Source: Roseateles noduli | GTDB taxonomy: Bacteria; Pseudomonadota; Gammaproteobacteria; Burkholderiales; Burkholderiaceae_C | DNA length: 64,000 nucleotides | Assembly (NCBI GenBank): GCA_002205125.1 | Contig: NIOE01000002.1 | Location: 434,001 to 498,000 of the forward strand | Reading direction: 5' to 3' | Shown here: positions 47,229 to 57,434 of the stretch, piece after piece | Layout: each line of letters opens with the position of its first letter | How positions within the stretch are numbered: position 1 is the stretch's first letter | Position numbers and translations under genes: made by a program | Notes under the pieces: model-generated | The model's database searches: none | The model's input: the letters and a program-made list of their open reading frames with translations, nothing else | Told to the model about the DNA's origin: nothing

Positions 47229-48545
47229 TCAACTGACCAGCGACCACAGCAGGGCCGCATTCGCCCCGGTCACCAGCACGAACAGCCCCCAGCTCAGCAG
47301 CCGCACCACCGGCCCGTTGACGAATTCGCCCATCACCGCGCGGTCGCCCGTCAGGCGGATCAGCGGCCACATCGCGAAGGGCAGCTGCAGGCTCAGCACC
47401 ACCTGGCTCGCGACCAGCAACTGCCCGACCGCCTTCTCGCCGAACCACAGCAGCCCCAGGAAGGCCGGCACCAGCGCCAGGAACCGCGTCGCCAGCCGAC
47501 GCTGCCAGCACGGGATCTTCAGCCGCAGGAAGCCCTCCATCAAGACCTGACCCGCGATCGTGCCGGTGAAGGTCGAGCTCTGACCCGCTGCCAGCAGCGC
47601 CACCCCGAACAGCACCGACGCGATGGAGCCGCCCACCAGCGGGTCCAGCAGGTGGTACGCGTCCTGGATCTCCGTTACCTCCGTGTGCCCGTGCGCGTGG
47701 AAGGCCGTCGCCGCCAGGATCAGGATCGCAGCGTTCACCATCAAGGCCAGCGTCAGCGACACCAGCGTGTCGATCGTCGACAGCTTGATCGCGTCGCGCT
47801 TGGCCGACGCCGTGCTCCCCACGCGCCGCGTCTGCACGATCGACGAGTGCAGGTAGAGGTTGTGCGGCATCACCGTCGCGCCCAGGATGCCGATGGCCAG
47901 CAGCAGTGCCTTCGGGTCCTGCACCGCGACGCCGTTGGGCACGAAGCCCCGCGCCACCGCCGCCCAGTCGGGCCCGATCAGGAAGAGCTGCACCGCGTAG
48001 CAGACGCCGATCGTCATCACCAGGCCGAGGATGATCGCCTCCACCTGCCGGAAGCCCCGGCCCTTCAGCCCGAGCACGATCACCGTGTCCAGCGCCGCGA
48101 TGCCGACCCCCGCCAGCAGCGACATCCCGAACAGCAGGTGCAACGCCAGCGCCGTGCCCAGCACCTCGGCCACGTCGCAGGCGACGATGGCGAGCTCGGC
48201 CATCACCCACAGCGGCAGCCGCACCGCGGGCCGGTAGCGCTCGCGGCAGGCCTGCGCCAGGTCAAGACCCGACACCAGGCCGAGCCGCAGCGACAAGGTC
48301 TGCAGCAGCATCGCCGCCAGGCTGGACGCCAGCACCACCCACAGCAGCGCATGGCCGAAGCGCGAGCCGGCCTCGATGTCCGTGGCCCAGTTGCCCGGGT
48401 CCATGTAGCCGACCGAGACCAGCAGGCCCGGTCCGGCGACGCGCAGCAGCCGCTTCCACAGCGGCGCGCCCTCGCGCAGATCGATGGAGCCGTGGACCTC
48501 GGACGGGCAGAACGGAGCGGTGGCGGTGGTGGGCAGGCCGAGCAT
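47229..48545 (-). CDS. mntH: Nramp family divalent metal (Mn2+/Fe2+) transporter MntH
   Basis: 438 residues with about eleven transmembrane helices. Metal-binding signatures are DPGNWATDIEAG in helix 1 and MPHNLYLHSS in helix 6. It imports Mn2+ and other divalent ions with protons. No Mn riboswitch or clear MntR box was noticed in the short divergent region shared with the helicase gene. Confidence 0.93.
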   Translation of the reverse strand: MLGLPTTATAPFCPSEVHGSIDLREGAPLWKRLLRVAGPGLLVSVGYMDPGNWATDIEAGSRFGHALLWVVLASSLAAMLLQTLSLRLGLVSGLDLAQACRERYRPAVRLPLWVMAELAIVACDVAEVLGTALALHLLFGMSLLAGVGIAALDTVIVLGLKGRGFRQVEAIILGLVMTIGVCYAVQLFLIGPDWAAVARGFVPNGVAVQDPKALLLAIGILGATVMPHNLYLHSSIVQTRRVGSTASAKRDAIKLSTIDTLVSLTLALMVNAAILILAATAFHAHGHTEVTEIQDAYHLLDPLVGGSIASVLFGVALLAAGQSSTFTGTIAGQVLMEGFLRLKIPCWQRRLATRFLALVPAFLGLLWFGEKAVGQLLVASQVVLSLQLPFAMWPLIRLTGDRAVMGEFVNGPVVRLLSWGLFVLVTGANAALLWSLVS

Positions 48546-48582
48546 GGGCGGATTCTCTGCGGAGTCGGCAATGAGCCGCGGG

Positions 48583-48611
48583 CTGCCAGTACGCGAGGCG
48601 CCCGCTATAGT
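48583..48611 (+). promoter_or_regulatory. Probable promoter of the superfamily-1 helicase gene
   Basis: CTGCCA (48583-48588) and TATAGT (48606-48611) are separated by 17 bases, about 40 bases before the helicase ATG and within the divergent gap with mntH. Confidence 0.5.
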
Positions 48612-48650
48612 CCCGCCTCCCTTGCATTCCCGCCTGTTCCGTCGCGACCC

Positions 48651-50555
48651 ATGCCCCTGGCTGACATCCGCGCGGCGATCGCCGCCGAGCTGGCCGCGAC
48701 GCCAGAGTTCTACGATTTCCGCGTGCTGCGCAGCAGCGCCGACGGCGCGCTCTGGCGCGTCACGCTCGAACCCGACTACGTCTACGCCGAAGGCCAGCGG
48801 CCGGGGCAGGCGTCCGCGCACACGCTGCTCGACGAGCGCCTTGAAGGCGCGTCCGCCTGGTGGGGCGCGCCGGTCAAGGGCGCGGCGAGCGTGCGCGCCG
48901 TCGTGGTCGAGGACGACCAGCTCGTGCTGCAGAACGCCAGCGCGCCGCCGCCGGGCGAGGGCCATCTGCTGCGCCTCTATCCGCCGCGATTCCTGAGCGC
49001 CGTGGCCGATGCGTGGGGCGACGACACCTGGGCGCATCGCGCCGCCGGCTGCTGGCCGGGGCTCTCGACGCCGAGACCGAGGACCGATGCGGCGACGCTC
49101 GACGGCTCGCCGTTCCGCTGGCTGCGGCCCGCGCAGCGCGAGGCGCTGAAGCTCGTCGGCTTCCACGACGCCTTCCTGTGGGGACCGCCCGGCACCGGCA
49201 AGACGACGACGCTCGGCGTGCTGCTCGCCGAATACCTCGACCGCCGTCCGGCGGCGCGGGTGCTGCTGCTCTCGACGACCAACCATGCCGTGGACCTCGC
49301 GACGATCGCCGTCGACAAGGCGCTGCAGAAGGGGCGGCGCGAGCACCTCCGATCAGCCGTCCAGCGACTCGGTTCACGCTTCGATGCCGATGCCTACGAG
49401 GGACGCGGGCATCTGATCCCGTCTTCTGGCGTCCCGTCGCCGCAGGTGCTGGCGCAATGCCGGCTCGCCACGATGACGACGACCCGCGCGGCCTTCACGC
49501 TGAAGACGCTGCGCGAGCGCTCGCCCGACGGCGAGCCGCCCTTTGACCTCGTCGTCTTCGACGAAGCCAGCCAGGTGAGCCTGGCCCACGCGCTGGCGCT
49601 GATGCCGCTGGGCCGCGCGCGGCTCTTCGCCGGCGATCCGCAGCAGCTCTCGCCGGTGCTGCGCAGCGAGGACCGCCTCGCGCGCCAGTGGCTGGGGCGA
49701 TCGCCGTTCGCGGCGATGCCCAGGGGAGTCCAAGGCGGACAGGGCGCCTCCGCAGTGGCGATGCTCGACGAGCAGTCGCGCATGGCCGCACCGATCGGCG
49801 CGCTGGTGAGCGACCTGTTCTACGACGGCGCGCTGCGCGTCGCCGCCGAGGCGCTGGCGTCGGAGGACTGGCGGCGCTCGCGCGAGCGCGCGCTCGGCGA
49901 CATCCCGGCGGACGTGCACGTGAAGGTGCACCGCATCACGCGCGAGGGCTTCTGGTCCGCGAAGGACCGCGGCCCGATCCGGCGCGAGTCGGCCGATGCG
50001 ATCGCAACCCTGATCGCGCAGGCGCTCACGAGGGGCGACTGGGCGCCGCATGAGCTCATCGTGCTGACGCCGTTCCGCGCGCAGCGTGCGTTGATCCGTC
50101 AGCGGCTCGACGCGCTCGGCATCGACGACGGCGTGAAGGTCAGCACCGTCCACCGCGCGCAGGGCAGCGAGGCCCCGGTGGTGTTCTTCGACCCGGCCGA
50201 CGGCACGCAGCCCTTCCTGAAGACGGAGGAGGCGCGCCGGCTGCTCAACGTCGCGCTGAGCCGCGCGCAGGCGAAGGTGGTGATCTGCCTCTCGTCGGCG
50301 GACCTGACCAACGAGGTGCTCGCGCCCATCGTGCACCGGATGCGCCTGGCCGGCGATGCGCGCGAGGCCGTGCCGCTCCTGTCGCTGGCCAAGGCGCCGG
50401 ACTTCCCGTTCAACACGCGCGGACTGCGCGTGGCGGCGGGCCGGCTCGTCGGCGAGGTCGACCGCATCGCGCCTGACGGCGCGCGCTTCTGGATCATCAA
50501 CGAGAAGAGCGGCAACGAGGTGGTCATCGATGCCGAGTTCTGGCGCAGCAAGTAG
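48651..50555 (+). CDS. DNA2/NAM7-like superfamily-1 helicase
   Basis: 634 residues. An N-terminal accessory region (about 1-155) is followed by a UvrD/Upf1-type helicase core. Walker A is GPPGTGKTT (about 178), Walker B is DEASQ (about 304), then GDPQQLSPV, and the C-terminal AAA_12 region with STVHRAQGSEAPVVFFD and LNVALSRAQAKVVI. It resembles Upf1/Dna2-like helicases of uncertain cellular role. It is a lone gene, divergent from mntH and ended by a hairpin shared with rpoZ. Confidence 0.85.
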   Translation: MPLADIRAAIAAELAATPEFYDFRVLRSSADGALWRVTLEPDYVYAEGQRPGQASAHTLLDERLEGASAWWGAPVKGAASVRAVVVEDDQLVLQNASAPPPGEGHLLRLYPPRFLSAVADAWGDDTWAHRAAGCWPGLSTPRPRTDAATLDGSPFRWLRPAQREALKLVGFHDAFLWGPPGTGKTTTLGVLLAEYLDRRPAARVLLLSTTNHAVDLATIAVDKALQKGRREHLRSAVQRLGSRFDADAYEGRGHLIPSSGVPSPQVLAQCRLATMTTTRAAFTLKTLRERSPDGEPPFDLVVFDEASQVSLAHALALMPLGRARLFAGDPQQLSPVLRSEDRLARQWLGRSPFAAMPRGVQGGQGASAVAMLDEQSRMAAPIGALVSDLFYDGALRVAAEALASEDWRRSRERALGDIPADVHVKVHRITREGFWSAKDRGPIRRESADAIATLIAQALTRGDWAPHELIVLTPFRAQRALIRQRLDALGIDDGVKVSTVHRAQGSEAPVVFFDPADGTQPFLKTEEARRLLNVALSRAQAKVVICLSSADLTNEVLAPIVHRMRLAGDAREAVPLLSLAKAPDFPFNTRGLRVAAGRLVGEVDRIAPDGARFWIINEKSGNEVVIDAEFWRSK

Positions 50556-50635
50556 GCGTCGGATGCAGGCGTCGGATGCAGGCGCAGCGATCGAACGCCG
50601 GACAAGAGCGCCGCCGAAGTGGACCCACCAACGAC

Positions 50636-50658
50636 AACGCCCCGCAGAGCGGGGCGTT
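50636..50658. terminator. Bidirectional terminator between the helicase gene and rpoZ
   Basis: AACGCCCCGC and GCGGGGCGTT form a perfect ten-pair stem around AGA, followed by TTTC on the plus strand. It can end both convergent genes. Confidence 0.85.
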
Positions 50659-50704
50659 TCCTGGGAGAAGGCGGCGCCGGAGGGCGTCGCCGTTCAACCT
50701 GCGA

Positions 50705-50908
50705 TCAGACCGGCACGCGGCGCAGCATTTCCACGCCGACGTCGCCGTTGGCGACTTCGCGCAGCGCCGTCACGCCGGGCTTGTTCTTCGACTCCAGCTT
50801 GGGCGCGTGGCCTTGGCTCAGCATGCGGGCGCGGTAGGTCGCGGCAAGCACCAGCTGGAAACGGTTCGGGATCTTGGTCAGGCAGTCTTCGACAGTGATG
50901 CGGGCCAT
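50705..50908 (-). CDS. rpoZ: RNA polymerase omega subunit
   Basis: 67 residues: [30 protein letters not shown] and the second conserved helix [17 protein letters not shown]. Omega helps assemble RNA polymerase and forms part of a ppGpp site. It follows gmk by about 20 bases. In many relatives spoT comes next, but here a terminator and a convergent helicase follow instead. Confidence 0.96.
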   Translation of the reverse strand: MARITVEDCLTKIPNRFQLVLAATYRARMLSQGHAPKLESKNKPGVTALREVANGDVGVEMLRRVPV

Positions 50909-50929
50909 GCTGGTTCCTGAGAGTCTGGG

Positions 50930-51565
50930 TTATTCGGTAACGTCGGCGATGAGGTCGAGCGCGCGGAAGACGGTCGACCGGTTGCGGCGTTGGGTCGCGT
51001 ATTTTAGCCGCTGCGCCTGCACAATCGACTTGAGGTCGAAAATTGCCGTCTCGAACACGGCATTGATGACCACGAAATCGAAGTGTTTCGCCTGCGCCAC
51101 CTCGTGTCGCGCCGTGTTCATGCGCTTGGCGATCACCTCGTCGGCCGTGTCGCCGCGACGGATCAGACGCTGCTTCAGTTCATCCCAGCTCGGCGGCAGG
51201 ATGAAGATCAGCACCGCGTGCGGGAACAGCTGCTTGATCTGCAGCGCCCCCTGGTAGTCGATTTCCAGCACCACGTCGTCGCCGTGCGCCAGGCGCGCCT
51301 CGATCGCCGCCCGCGAGGTGCCGTAGAGGTTGTCATGCACCTCCGCCCACTCGAAGAAGTCGCCCCGGTCGGCCATGGCGCGGAACTCGTCCTTGCTCAC
51401 GAACAGGTACTCGCGACCGTGCTGCTCCTGGCCGCGCGGCTCGCGCGAGGTGTGGGAGACGGAGACGCTCAGCTTGGCGTCCAGTTCCAGCAGCGCCTTC
51501 ACAAGGCTGGATTTGCCGGCGCCGCTCGGCGCGGCGACGACGAAGAGATTGCCCGGATATTCCAT
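50930..51565 (-). CDS. gmk: Guanylate kinase
   Basis: 211-residue enzyme phosphorylating GMP to GDP. The P-loop is [10 protein letters not shown] near residue 12. GMP-binding segments are [21 protein letters not shown] and [15 protein letters not shown], and the lid is around [17 protein letters not shown]. It forms an operon with rpoZ. yicC, the usual neighbour in Burkholderiales, lies beyond a three-gene insertion on the other strand. Confidence 0.97.
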   Translation of the reverse strand: MEYPGNLFVVAAPSGAGKSSLVKALLELDAKLSVSVSHTSREPRGQEQHGREYLFVSKDEFRAMADRGDFFEWAEVHDNLYGTSRAAIEARLAHGDDVVLEIDYQGALQIKQLFPHAVLIFILPPSWDELKQRLIRRGDTADEVIAKRMNTARHEVAQAKHFDFVVINAVFETAIFDLKSIVQAQRLKYATQRRNRSTVFRALDLIADVTE

Positions 51566-51685
51566 CGGCCTATTTTAGGGGACACGGCATGGCGCCCCTG
51601 CCCGCCGCCCGCCCGGCGTACCTCCGATGGGCTCGGCACCAGGTCGCTTCGTGAAAACCTGCCGCGCGAGGAGGAAGATCGGCCC

Positions 51686-52363
51686 ATGGTCCCCTTCACC
51701 CCTGACCCCGTCTGCATGCCCGGGTCCGGCGAATCGCCCGACGATCGGTTCGCGCGGGCGCGGCCGCTCGCCGGAACGCCCGGTCAGGATTACGTCGAAC
51801 ATCGCGGGATCCCGCTGGTCATCGCGGATGCGGCGGGTCTGCGCTTCGATCCGGACTGGGGCGGGCGACCTGCCGTGCTCGACGCCTTGCACGACCGTGG
51901 GGGTGCGTTGGTGTCCGTGCATGGTCGCTACCTCAGCACGCTGCGCGGCCAGGACAAGATGCTGACGATCGGTCCTGGCGGCGGTGTCGTGGACGTCAGG
52001 GACGAGTGGCTCGACGGACACGGAAAGCACTTCGGAGAAGACGGGCCGTTGATCCTCGTCGAAGGCGTGTTCGACGCCTTGTCGCTGGCGGTCTGCGGCT
52101 GCGGCGCGGTGGCCACGATCGGGCGCTGGGCGCCGTGGCTGCCCGAGTGCTGCACCGACCGCCTCGCGTGGCTCGGCTTCGACGCGAACCGGCCCGGCGA
52201 ACGCGAGGCGGCTGCGTACGCGCAGCGGCTGTCGCGCGTGCGTCGGCTGCCGCCGCCGCCCCGCTGCAAGGACTGGAACACCGCGCTGTGCAAGCGCGGT
52301 CGCGCCGAGGTGACGCGCTGGCTGCGCAGCCACCTGGACAGCGCCGATACTGCGTCCTCATGA
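51686..52363 (+). CDS. Toprim-domain protein
   Basis: 225 residues. The N-terminal half ([42 protein letters not shown]) resembles the segment before Toprim in phage/plasmid primases. The C-terminal Toprim has LILVEG with Glu126 and a FDANRPG loop with Asp166, the expected metal-binding positions. No zinc finger or helicase domain is present, so it is shorter than a true primase. AGGAGG precedes the ATG at 51686. The next gene overlaps its stop (ATGA), so the two are translationally coupled. Confidence 0.75.
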   Translation: MVPFTPDPVCMPGSGESPDDRFARARPLAGTPGQDYVEHRGIPLVIADAAGLRFDPDWGGRPAVLDALHDRGGALVSVHGRYLSTLRGQDKMLTIGPGGGVVDVRDEWLDGHGKHFGEDGPLILVEGVFDALSLAVCGCGAVATIGRWAPWLPECCTDRLAWLGFDANRPGEREAAAYAQRLSRVRRLPPPPRCKDWNTALCKRGRAEVTRWLRSHLDSADTASS

Positions 52364-52929
52364 ACGAGAAAACCCGCACCGAGATCTACGTCAGCACCGA
52401 CGTGGAGGTCGACGGCCCGATCCCCGGCCCGCATTCGATGCTGAGCTTCGGCTCGGCCGCGTACCTCGCGGACAAGACGCTGGTGGCGACCTTCTCGGCC
52501 AACCTGGAGACGCTGCCCGACGCGACCGGCCATCCCGACACGATGGCCTGGTGGGCGCAGCATCCGGACGCCTGGCAGGCCTCGCGCGTCGATCCGCGTC
52601 CGCCGCTCGCCGCGATGACCGAGTACGTGGCGTGGCTGGAGGCGCTGCCCGGACAGCCCGTGTTCGTCGGCTATCCGGCGTCCTTCGACTTCATGTTCGT
52701 CTACTGGTACCTGATCCGCTTCGCCGGGCGCAGCCCGTTCAGCTTCTCGGCGCTGGACGTGAAGACCATGGCCATGGTGATGCTGCGCCGCGACTACCGC
52801 CGCAGCACCAAGAGCGCGATGCCCAAGCGCTGGTTCGACGACCTGCCGCATTCCCATGTTGCGCTTGACGACGCGATCGAGCAGGGCGCACTCTTCTGCA
52901 ACATGCTCGCGGAGAGCCGCCAGCGCTGA
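52360..52929 (+). CDS. DEDDh 3'-5' exonuclease, Rv2179c-like
   Basis: 189 residues. All catalytic positions of a DEDDh exonuclease are visible: Asp14 and Glu16 in STDVEVDG, Asp110 in YPASFDFMF, and His166 with Asp171 in [18 protein letters not shown] after the first motif is like Rv2179c-type exoribonucleases. It overlaps the Toprim gene by four bases and precedes a radical SAM gene. RNA or DNA as substrate is undecided. Confidence 0.8.
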   Translation: MNEKTRTEIYVSTDVEVDGPIPGPHSMLSFGSAAYLADKTLVATFSANLETLPDATGHPDTMAWWAQHPDAWQASRVDPRPPLAAMTEYVAWLEALPGQPVFVGYPASFDFMFVYWYLIRFAGRSPFSFSALDVKTMAMVMLRRDYRRSTKSAMPKRWFDDLPHSHVALDDAIEQGALFCNMLAESRQR

Positions 52930-52985
52930 GGCGCGAAAGCGCAGTGCGCCTTGGCGCGGCGCTCGCGGGCCAGGGAGACACGCTC

Positions 52986-53777
52986 ATGGACCCGAGGCTG
53001 CCGGCGACGATGTGCTTTCGCGTGACGCGCTACTGCAATGCGCGCTGCGGCTTCTGCCTCGCGCCGCCGGACGGCGTGCATCCGGACGTCGGGCTGCTGA
53101 AGCAACGCGTCGACTGGCTCGTCGCGCACGGCATGCGGACGGTCCACTTCTGCGGCGGGGAACCGACGATCCATCCGGGTCTCGCCGAGTTGCTCGTCCA
53201 CGCGCGGGCCAGCGGATGCACCACGCGACTCACGACCAACGGCATCGCGCTGCCGGACGGGCTGCTCGCCGCGCTGCGCGCGACCGGCACGGCGGTGAAG
53301 CTGAGCCTCCACGGCGATCAGGTGCATCACGATGCGATCGTCGGGCGACCCGCCTTCGAGCTGGCGAACGCGCACCTGCGCGAGATGCTCGCCGCGCGCG
53401 TGCCGACGACCGTGCAGACGACCCTCGTCGCGGGCGGCGAGTGGGTGCTCGACTGGATGGCGGATCACTGCCTCGCGCTTGGCGTGAAGCGGCTGAGCCT
53501 GCTGCCGTTCATCCCGCGCGGCAGCGGACTGCGGACGGAGGATCGCTACGGGCTTGCCACCGCGCAAAGGACGCAGCTGCGCGAGCGCGTGCGGCGCAAG
53601 CGCCAGGTCTTGCTGGGGAAGCTCGACGTGCGGTGGCTCGACTTCGCGTCGCAGGCGCTGCCCGTCGTCGAGGCCGACGGCCGGGTGGTGATGGAGCGGG
53701 CGAGCGAGGCGCTGGATACGGTGATCGCCGTGATTCCAGGGCCCGTGGTGCTGAGGAAGAGGGTGGCCGTCGCCTGA
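52986..53777 (+). CDS. Radical SAM protein, MoaA-like core
   Basis: 263 residues. The cluster ligands are Cys17, Cys21 and Cys24 in CNARCGFC, followed by the SAM-binding CGGEPTIHPGL and TTNGIALP. There is no C-terminal SPASM cysteine cluster. KLSLHGD and RLSLLPFIPRGSG fit the AdoMet barrel. The ATG at 52986 has GGAGA upstream; an earlier GTG at 52944 is possible. It lies about 55 bases after the exonuclease gene. The substrate is unknown. Confidence 0.8.
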   Translation: MDPRLPATMCFRVTRYCNARCGFCLAPPDGVHPDVGLLKQRVDWLVAHGMRTVHFCGGEPTIHPGLAELLVHARASGCTTRLTTNGIALPDGLLAALRATGTAVKLSLHGDQVHHDAIVGRPAFELANAHLREMLAARVPTTVQTTLVAGGEWVLDWMADHCLALGVKRLSLLPFIPRGSGLRTEDRYGLATAQRTQLRERVRRKRQVLLGKLDVRWLDFASQALPVVEADGRVVMERASEALDTVIAVIPGPVVLRKRVAVA

Positions 53778-53795
53778 CGGTGACGGCCCTGCCGC

Positions 53796-54713
53796 TCACT
53801 CGATGTTCTGCACCTGTTCCTTCATCTGCTCGATGGCGACCTTCATGTCGACGGAGATGTTGGTCAGCTCGATGGCCGCGGCCTTGGAGCCCAAGGTGTT
53901 GGCTTCGCGGTGCAGCTCCTGCATCAGGAAGTCCAGCCGCTTGCCGACCTCGCCGCCCTTCTTGAGCAGGCGGTCGATCTCGTCCAGGTGCGCACGCAGC
54001 CGCGTGAGCTCCTCGGCCACGTCGATGCGCAGCGCGTAGGCCGCCGCTTCATTGACGGCGCGTTCCTGCAGCGACTGCTCGGAGATCGTCTGCGTGGCGC
54101 CCGTCGCGCTCAGCGCCTCCTGCCAGCGTTCGAGGAAACGTTCGCGCTGGCGTTGCACCGCCGCCGGGACCAGCGGCTCGGCTTGTGTGGCGAGGTCCCG
54201 CAAAGTGGCGACGCGCTGCTTGAGCATCGTTACCAATTTGGCGCCTTCGCGCTCACGCGCCTCGAGGAATCCCTGGATGCACTGACGCGCGGCGTCGAGC
54301 ACCGTCTCGTCGTTCGCCGAGGCGCCGGTCGCTCCCGTCTTGCACCAGTTCAGCGCTTCCTGGACGCTCAATCCCTGCGCCTTCGGCAGCCAGGATTGCA
54401 CCTGCGATTCCAGCCGCGAAAGCCGGTTGAGCTGCTCTGGCTGCGGGTTCGGCCAGGAAGTGTCGGTGTCCTTGTGGGTGTTGATCCTCAGTTCGATCTT
54501 GCCTCGCTTGACGCTGCCCGAGACGAGCTCGCGCAGCGCCGGCTCGAGCGAGCGCAGCTCGTCGGGCATGCGGAAACTCAGGTCGAGGAAGCGTCCGTTC
54601 ACCGAGCGCGCCTCCACCGTGACCGCGGGTTGGGTGGCCGGGCTAGGGGTTTCGCCGGAGTTCGCGGGTTGTGCCGTGGCGCTGGCATAACCGGTCATGC
54701 TGTAAACTGGCAT
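53796..54713 (-). CDS. yicC: YicC family protein (endoribonuclease YicC/YloC)
   Basis: 305 residues with the family N-terminus YSMTGYASA and SVNGRFLDLSFRMPDELRSLEPALRELV, and the C-terminal domain RIDVAEELTRLRAHLDEIDRLL, KRLDFLMQELHREANTLGSKA, MKVAIEQMKEQVQNIE. Family members are endoribonucleases. The start is divergent from the kinase gene with only 31 bases between them. Confidence 0.93.
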   Translation of the reverse strand: MPVYSMTGYASATAQPANSGETPSPATQPAVTVEARSVNGRFLDLSFRMPDELRSLEPALRELVSGSVKRGKIELRINTHKDTDTSWPNPQPEQLNRLSRLESQVQSWLPKAQGLSVQEALNWCKTGATGASANDETVLDAARQCIQGFLEAREREGAKLVTMLKQRVATLRDLATQAEPLVPAAVQRQRERFLERWQEALSATGATQTISEQSLQERAVNEAAAYALRIDVAEELTRLRAHLDEIDRLLKKGGEVGKRLDFLMQELHREANTLGSKAAAIELTNISVDMKVAIEQMKEQVQNIE

Positions 54714-54744
54714 CAGCTATCGGTAGAACAATCGAACCGCGATT

Positions 54745-55713
54745 ATGTCAAAGCCGAAACCGGCGCCCTTGCCCGCAGGCACGGTGGTGGGGGGCTATCA
54801 GATCATCAAGAAACTGGCTGCGGGTGGATTCGGCGTCGTTTATCTCGCCGAAGACCCCGACCATCACTTGGTGGCTCTGAAGGAATACCTCCCCTCGTCC
54901 CTTGCAGAACGATCTCCCGGAGAACTCACGCCCCGCGTGAAACCGGAAAAACAGCCCCTGTACCGCCTGGGGTTGCGCAGCTTTTTCGAGGAAGGCCGCT
55001 CCCTCGCGCAAATTTCGCATCCGAGCGTCGTCTCGGTGCTGAATTTCCTGCGCGAGAACGAGACCGTCTATATGGTCATGAATTACCTGCAAGGCGATAC
55101 CTTGCAGGATTTCATCGTGACCGCCCGCGATTTGAAGCGTGACAAGGTGTTCCGCGAATCGACCATCCGGTCGCTCTTCGACGAAATCCTGAAGGGCCTG
55201 CGCATCGTGCACCAGCACAAGATGCTGCACCTGGACATCAAGCCGGCCAATATCTTCATCACCAACGACAACAAGGCGGTGCTGCTCGATTTCGGCGCGG
55301 CCCGCGAGGTGCTGTCCAAGGAAGGCAACTTCATCCGGCCGATGTACACGCCCGGCTTCGCCGCGCCCGAGATGTACCGCCGCGACGGCTCGCTGGGCCC
55401 GTGGACCGACATCTACGCGATCGGCGCCTGCATCTACGCCTGCATGCAGGGCTATCCGCCCAACGACGCGCCGCAGCGCCTGGAGAAGGACCGCCTGGGG
55501 CTGTCGCTCTCGCGCCTGCGCAACGTGTATTCCGACAACCTGCTCGAAGTGACCGAGTGGTGCATGTCGCTCGATCCGCTGACCCGCCCGCAGAGCGTCT
55601 TCGCGCTGCAGAAGGAACTGTCGCGCGAGACCGAGCGCCGCTACACCAAGCTCAGCTTCAGCGAGCGCCTCAAGCTGCAGCTGGAGAACCTGAAGACCGG
55701 GGCGAAGGCGTGA
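54745..55713 (+). CDS. Ser/Thr protein kinase
   Basis: 322 residues, kinase domain only. Glycine loop [12 protein letters not shown] (24-35), catalytic Lys46 in [17 protein letters not shown] (about 162-170; HLD variant of HRD), DFGAA near 182, and the APE-like segment FAAPEMY. No transmembrane helix. The downstream PP2C gene overlaps the stop by four bases (GTGA), so kinase and phosphatase are made together and probably act on the same targets. Confidence 0.92.
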   Translation: MSKPKPAPLPAGTVVGGYQIIKKLAAGGFGVVYLAEDPDHHLVALKEYLPSSLAERSPGELTPRVKPEKQPLYRLGLRSFFEEGRSLAQISHPSVVSVLNFLRENETVYMVMNYLQGDTLQDFIVTARDLKRDKVFRESTIRSLFDEILKGLRIVHQHKMLHLDIKPANIFITNDNKAVLLDFGAAREVLSKEGNFIRPMYTPGFAAPEMYRRDGSLGPWTDIYAIGACIYACMQGYPPNDAPQRLEKDRLGLSLSRLRNVYSDNLLEVTEWCMSLDPLTRPQSVFALQKELSRETERRYTKLSFSERLKLQLENLKTGAKA

Positions 55714-56609
55714 AGTTCTCCGTCTATCAGGTGAGCCGTCGGGGCGGACGGGAGAAGAACGAGGACCGCATGGGGTATTGCTATACCCGCGAGGCCGGTC
55801 TCTTCGCCCTCGCCGACGGCATGGGCGGCCATCCGGACGGCGAAGTCGCCGCCCATCTGGCGCTCCAGAACGTCGCGGCGCTGTTCCAGCGCGATGCGCA
55901 GCCGGTGATCAAGGAACCCTCGCAGTTCCTGGAGACGGCGGTGCTGCTCGCGCACCAGCAGCTGCTGACCTACGCGCAGCAGCGCGGCATGAACGACACG
56001 CCGCGCACGACCATCGTCGTCGGCCTGATGCAACAGGGCCAGATCTGGTGGGCGCACTGCGGCGACTCCCGCATGTACCTGCTGCGCGAGACCGAGCTGA
56101 TCGCCCGCACCCGCGACCATTCCTACAGCGAGCTGCAGGAGGCGCTGGGCCGCCACGCGACCGGCGCCGAGCGCTTCAACCGCCATGTGCTGTTCACGTG
56201 TCTCGGCAGCCCCGGCAAGCCGATGATCGACGTCAACGGCCCGGTGCTGCTGCAGAACGGCGACCGCATGCTGCTGTGCTCGGACGGGCTGTGGAGCTCG
56301 GTCAGCGACGTGGACATCCTGCGCCACATGTCCGACAGCCGCTCGGTCGGCGACGCGGTGCCGGAGCTCGTCGAGCAGGCGCTGCGCCAGGCCGGCGCGC
56401 GCAGCGACAATGTGACGGCCCTGGCCGTGGAGTGGGAAGGCGAGGGCGACGCCCCGGACTCCATCTCCACGCAGGACCTCGACCAGGAAGGCTTCGCCTC
56501 CACGATCCACGGGGCGACCCAGGACGTGCAGCTCGACGAGGCCGAGATCGATTCCGCCGTGCGCGAGATCCAGGACGCGATCCGCAAGGCCGGCAAGAAG
56601 CCCCACTGA
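55710..56609 (+). CDS. PP2C-family Ser/Thr phosphatase
   Basis: 299 residues starting with GTG inside the kinase stop. Metal-binding and core motifs are [38 protein letters not shown] and DNVTALAV. An extra acidic C-terminal tail (about 250-299) is not part of the catalytic domain. It is expected to reverse the phosphorylation made by the upstream kinase. rph follows after 20 bases. Confidence 0.92.
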   Translation: MKFSVYQVSRRGGREKNEDRMGYCYTREAGLFALADGMGGHPDGEVAAHLALQNVAALFQRDAQPVIKEPSQFLETAVLLAHQQLLTYAQQRGMNDTPRTTIVVGLMQQGQIWWAHCGDSRMYLLRETELIARTRDHSYSELQEALGRHATGAERFNRHVLFTCLGSPGKPMIDVNGPVLLQNGDRMLLCSDGLWSSVSDVDILRHMSDSRSVGDAVPELVEQALRQAGARSDNVTALAVEWEGEGDAPDSISTQDLDQEGFASTIHGATQDVQLDEAEIDSAVREIQDAIRKAGKKPH

Positions 56610-56629
56610 AGGCACCAAAGGATTTCCCC

Positions 56630-57364
56630 ATGAGTAGCAACGCCAGCCGCCCGCAAGGGCGCGCGGCGGACGCCTTGCGTCCGGTCCGCATCACCCGCCA
56701 CTACACGCGCCACGCCGAAGGGGCCGTGCTCATCGAGTTCGGCGACACCAAGGTGCTGTGCACCGCGTCGGTCGAAGAGAAGGTGCCGCCGCACAAGCGC
56801 GGCAGCGGCGAAGGGTGGGTCACCGCCGAGTACGGCATGCTGCCCCGCGCCACGCACACCCGCAGCGACCGCGAGGCCGCGCGCGGCAAGCAGACCGGCC
56901 GCACGCAGGAGATCCAGCGCCTGATCGGCCGCGCGCTGCGCGCGGTGTTCGACCTGTCCAAGCTGGGCGAGCGCACCATCCAGATCGACTGCGACGTGCT
57001 GCAGGCCGACGGCGGCACGCGCACCGCGGCGATCACCGGCGCCTACGTGGCCGCGCATGACGCGGTGAGCTGGCTGATCGCGCAGGGCAAGATCGTCGAC
57101 ACGCCGCTGAAGGACGCGGTCGCCGCGATCTCCGTCGGCATCCTGGACGGCCAGGCGCTGCTGGACCTCGAATACGTCGAGGACTCCGCCTGCGACACCG
57201 ACATGAACGTGGTCATGACCGGTGCGGGACACTTCGTCGAACTGCAGGGCACGGCCGAAGGCGTCGCGTTCACGCGCGCCGAGGTCGACGTGCTGCTGAA
57301 CCTCGCCGAGAAGGGCATCCGCGAGCTGCTCGTCGCCCAGCGCGAGGCGCTCGGTCTGAAGTGA
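56630..57364 (+). CDS. rph: Ribonuclease PH
   Basis: 244-residue phosphorolytic 3'-5' exoribonuclease trimming tRNA 3' ends. Family segments are [70 protein letters not shown] and [19 protein letters not shown]. The ATG at 56630 is the usual start. Confidence 0.96.
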   Translation: MSSNASRPQGRAADALRPVRITRHYTRHAEGAVLIEFGDTKVLCTASVEEKVPPHKRGSGEGWVTAEYGMLPRATHTRSDREAARGKQTGRTQEIQRLIGRALRAVFDLSKLGERTIQIDCDVLQADGGTRTAAITGAYVAAHDAVSWLIAQGKIVDTPLKDAVAAISVGILDGQALLDLEYVEDSACDTDMNVVMTGAGHFVELQGTAEGVAFTRAEVDVLLNLAEKGIRELLVAQREALGLK

Positions 57365-57434
57365 TTTCCCCGGGGGCCAAGGTCGCGAAGACCCCCGTTC
57401 CCCCACCGGTTCCCTCCGTCGATTGGAGCAAGCG

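Noticed and set aside
47524-47538. Another CAAGACCTGACCC match, inside mntH
   Set aside because: It is within a conserved coding region and lacks the rest of the R1/R2 repeat, so it is taken as chance.
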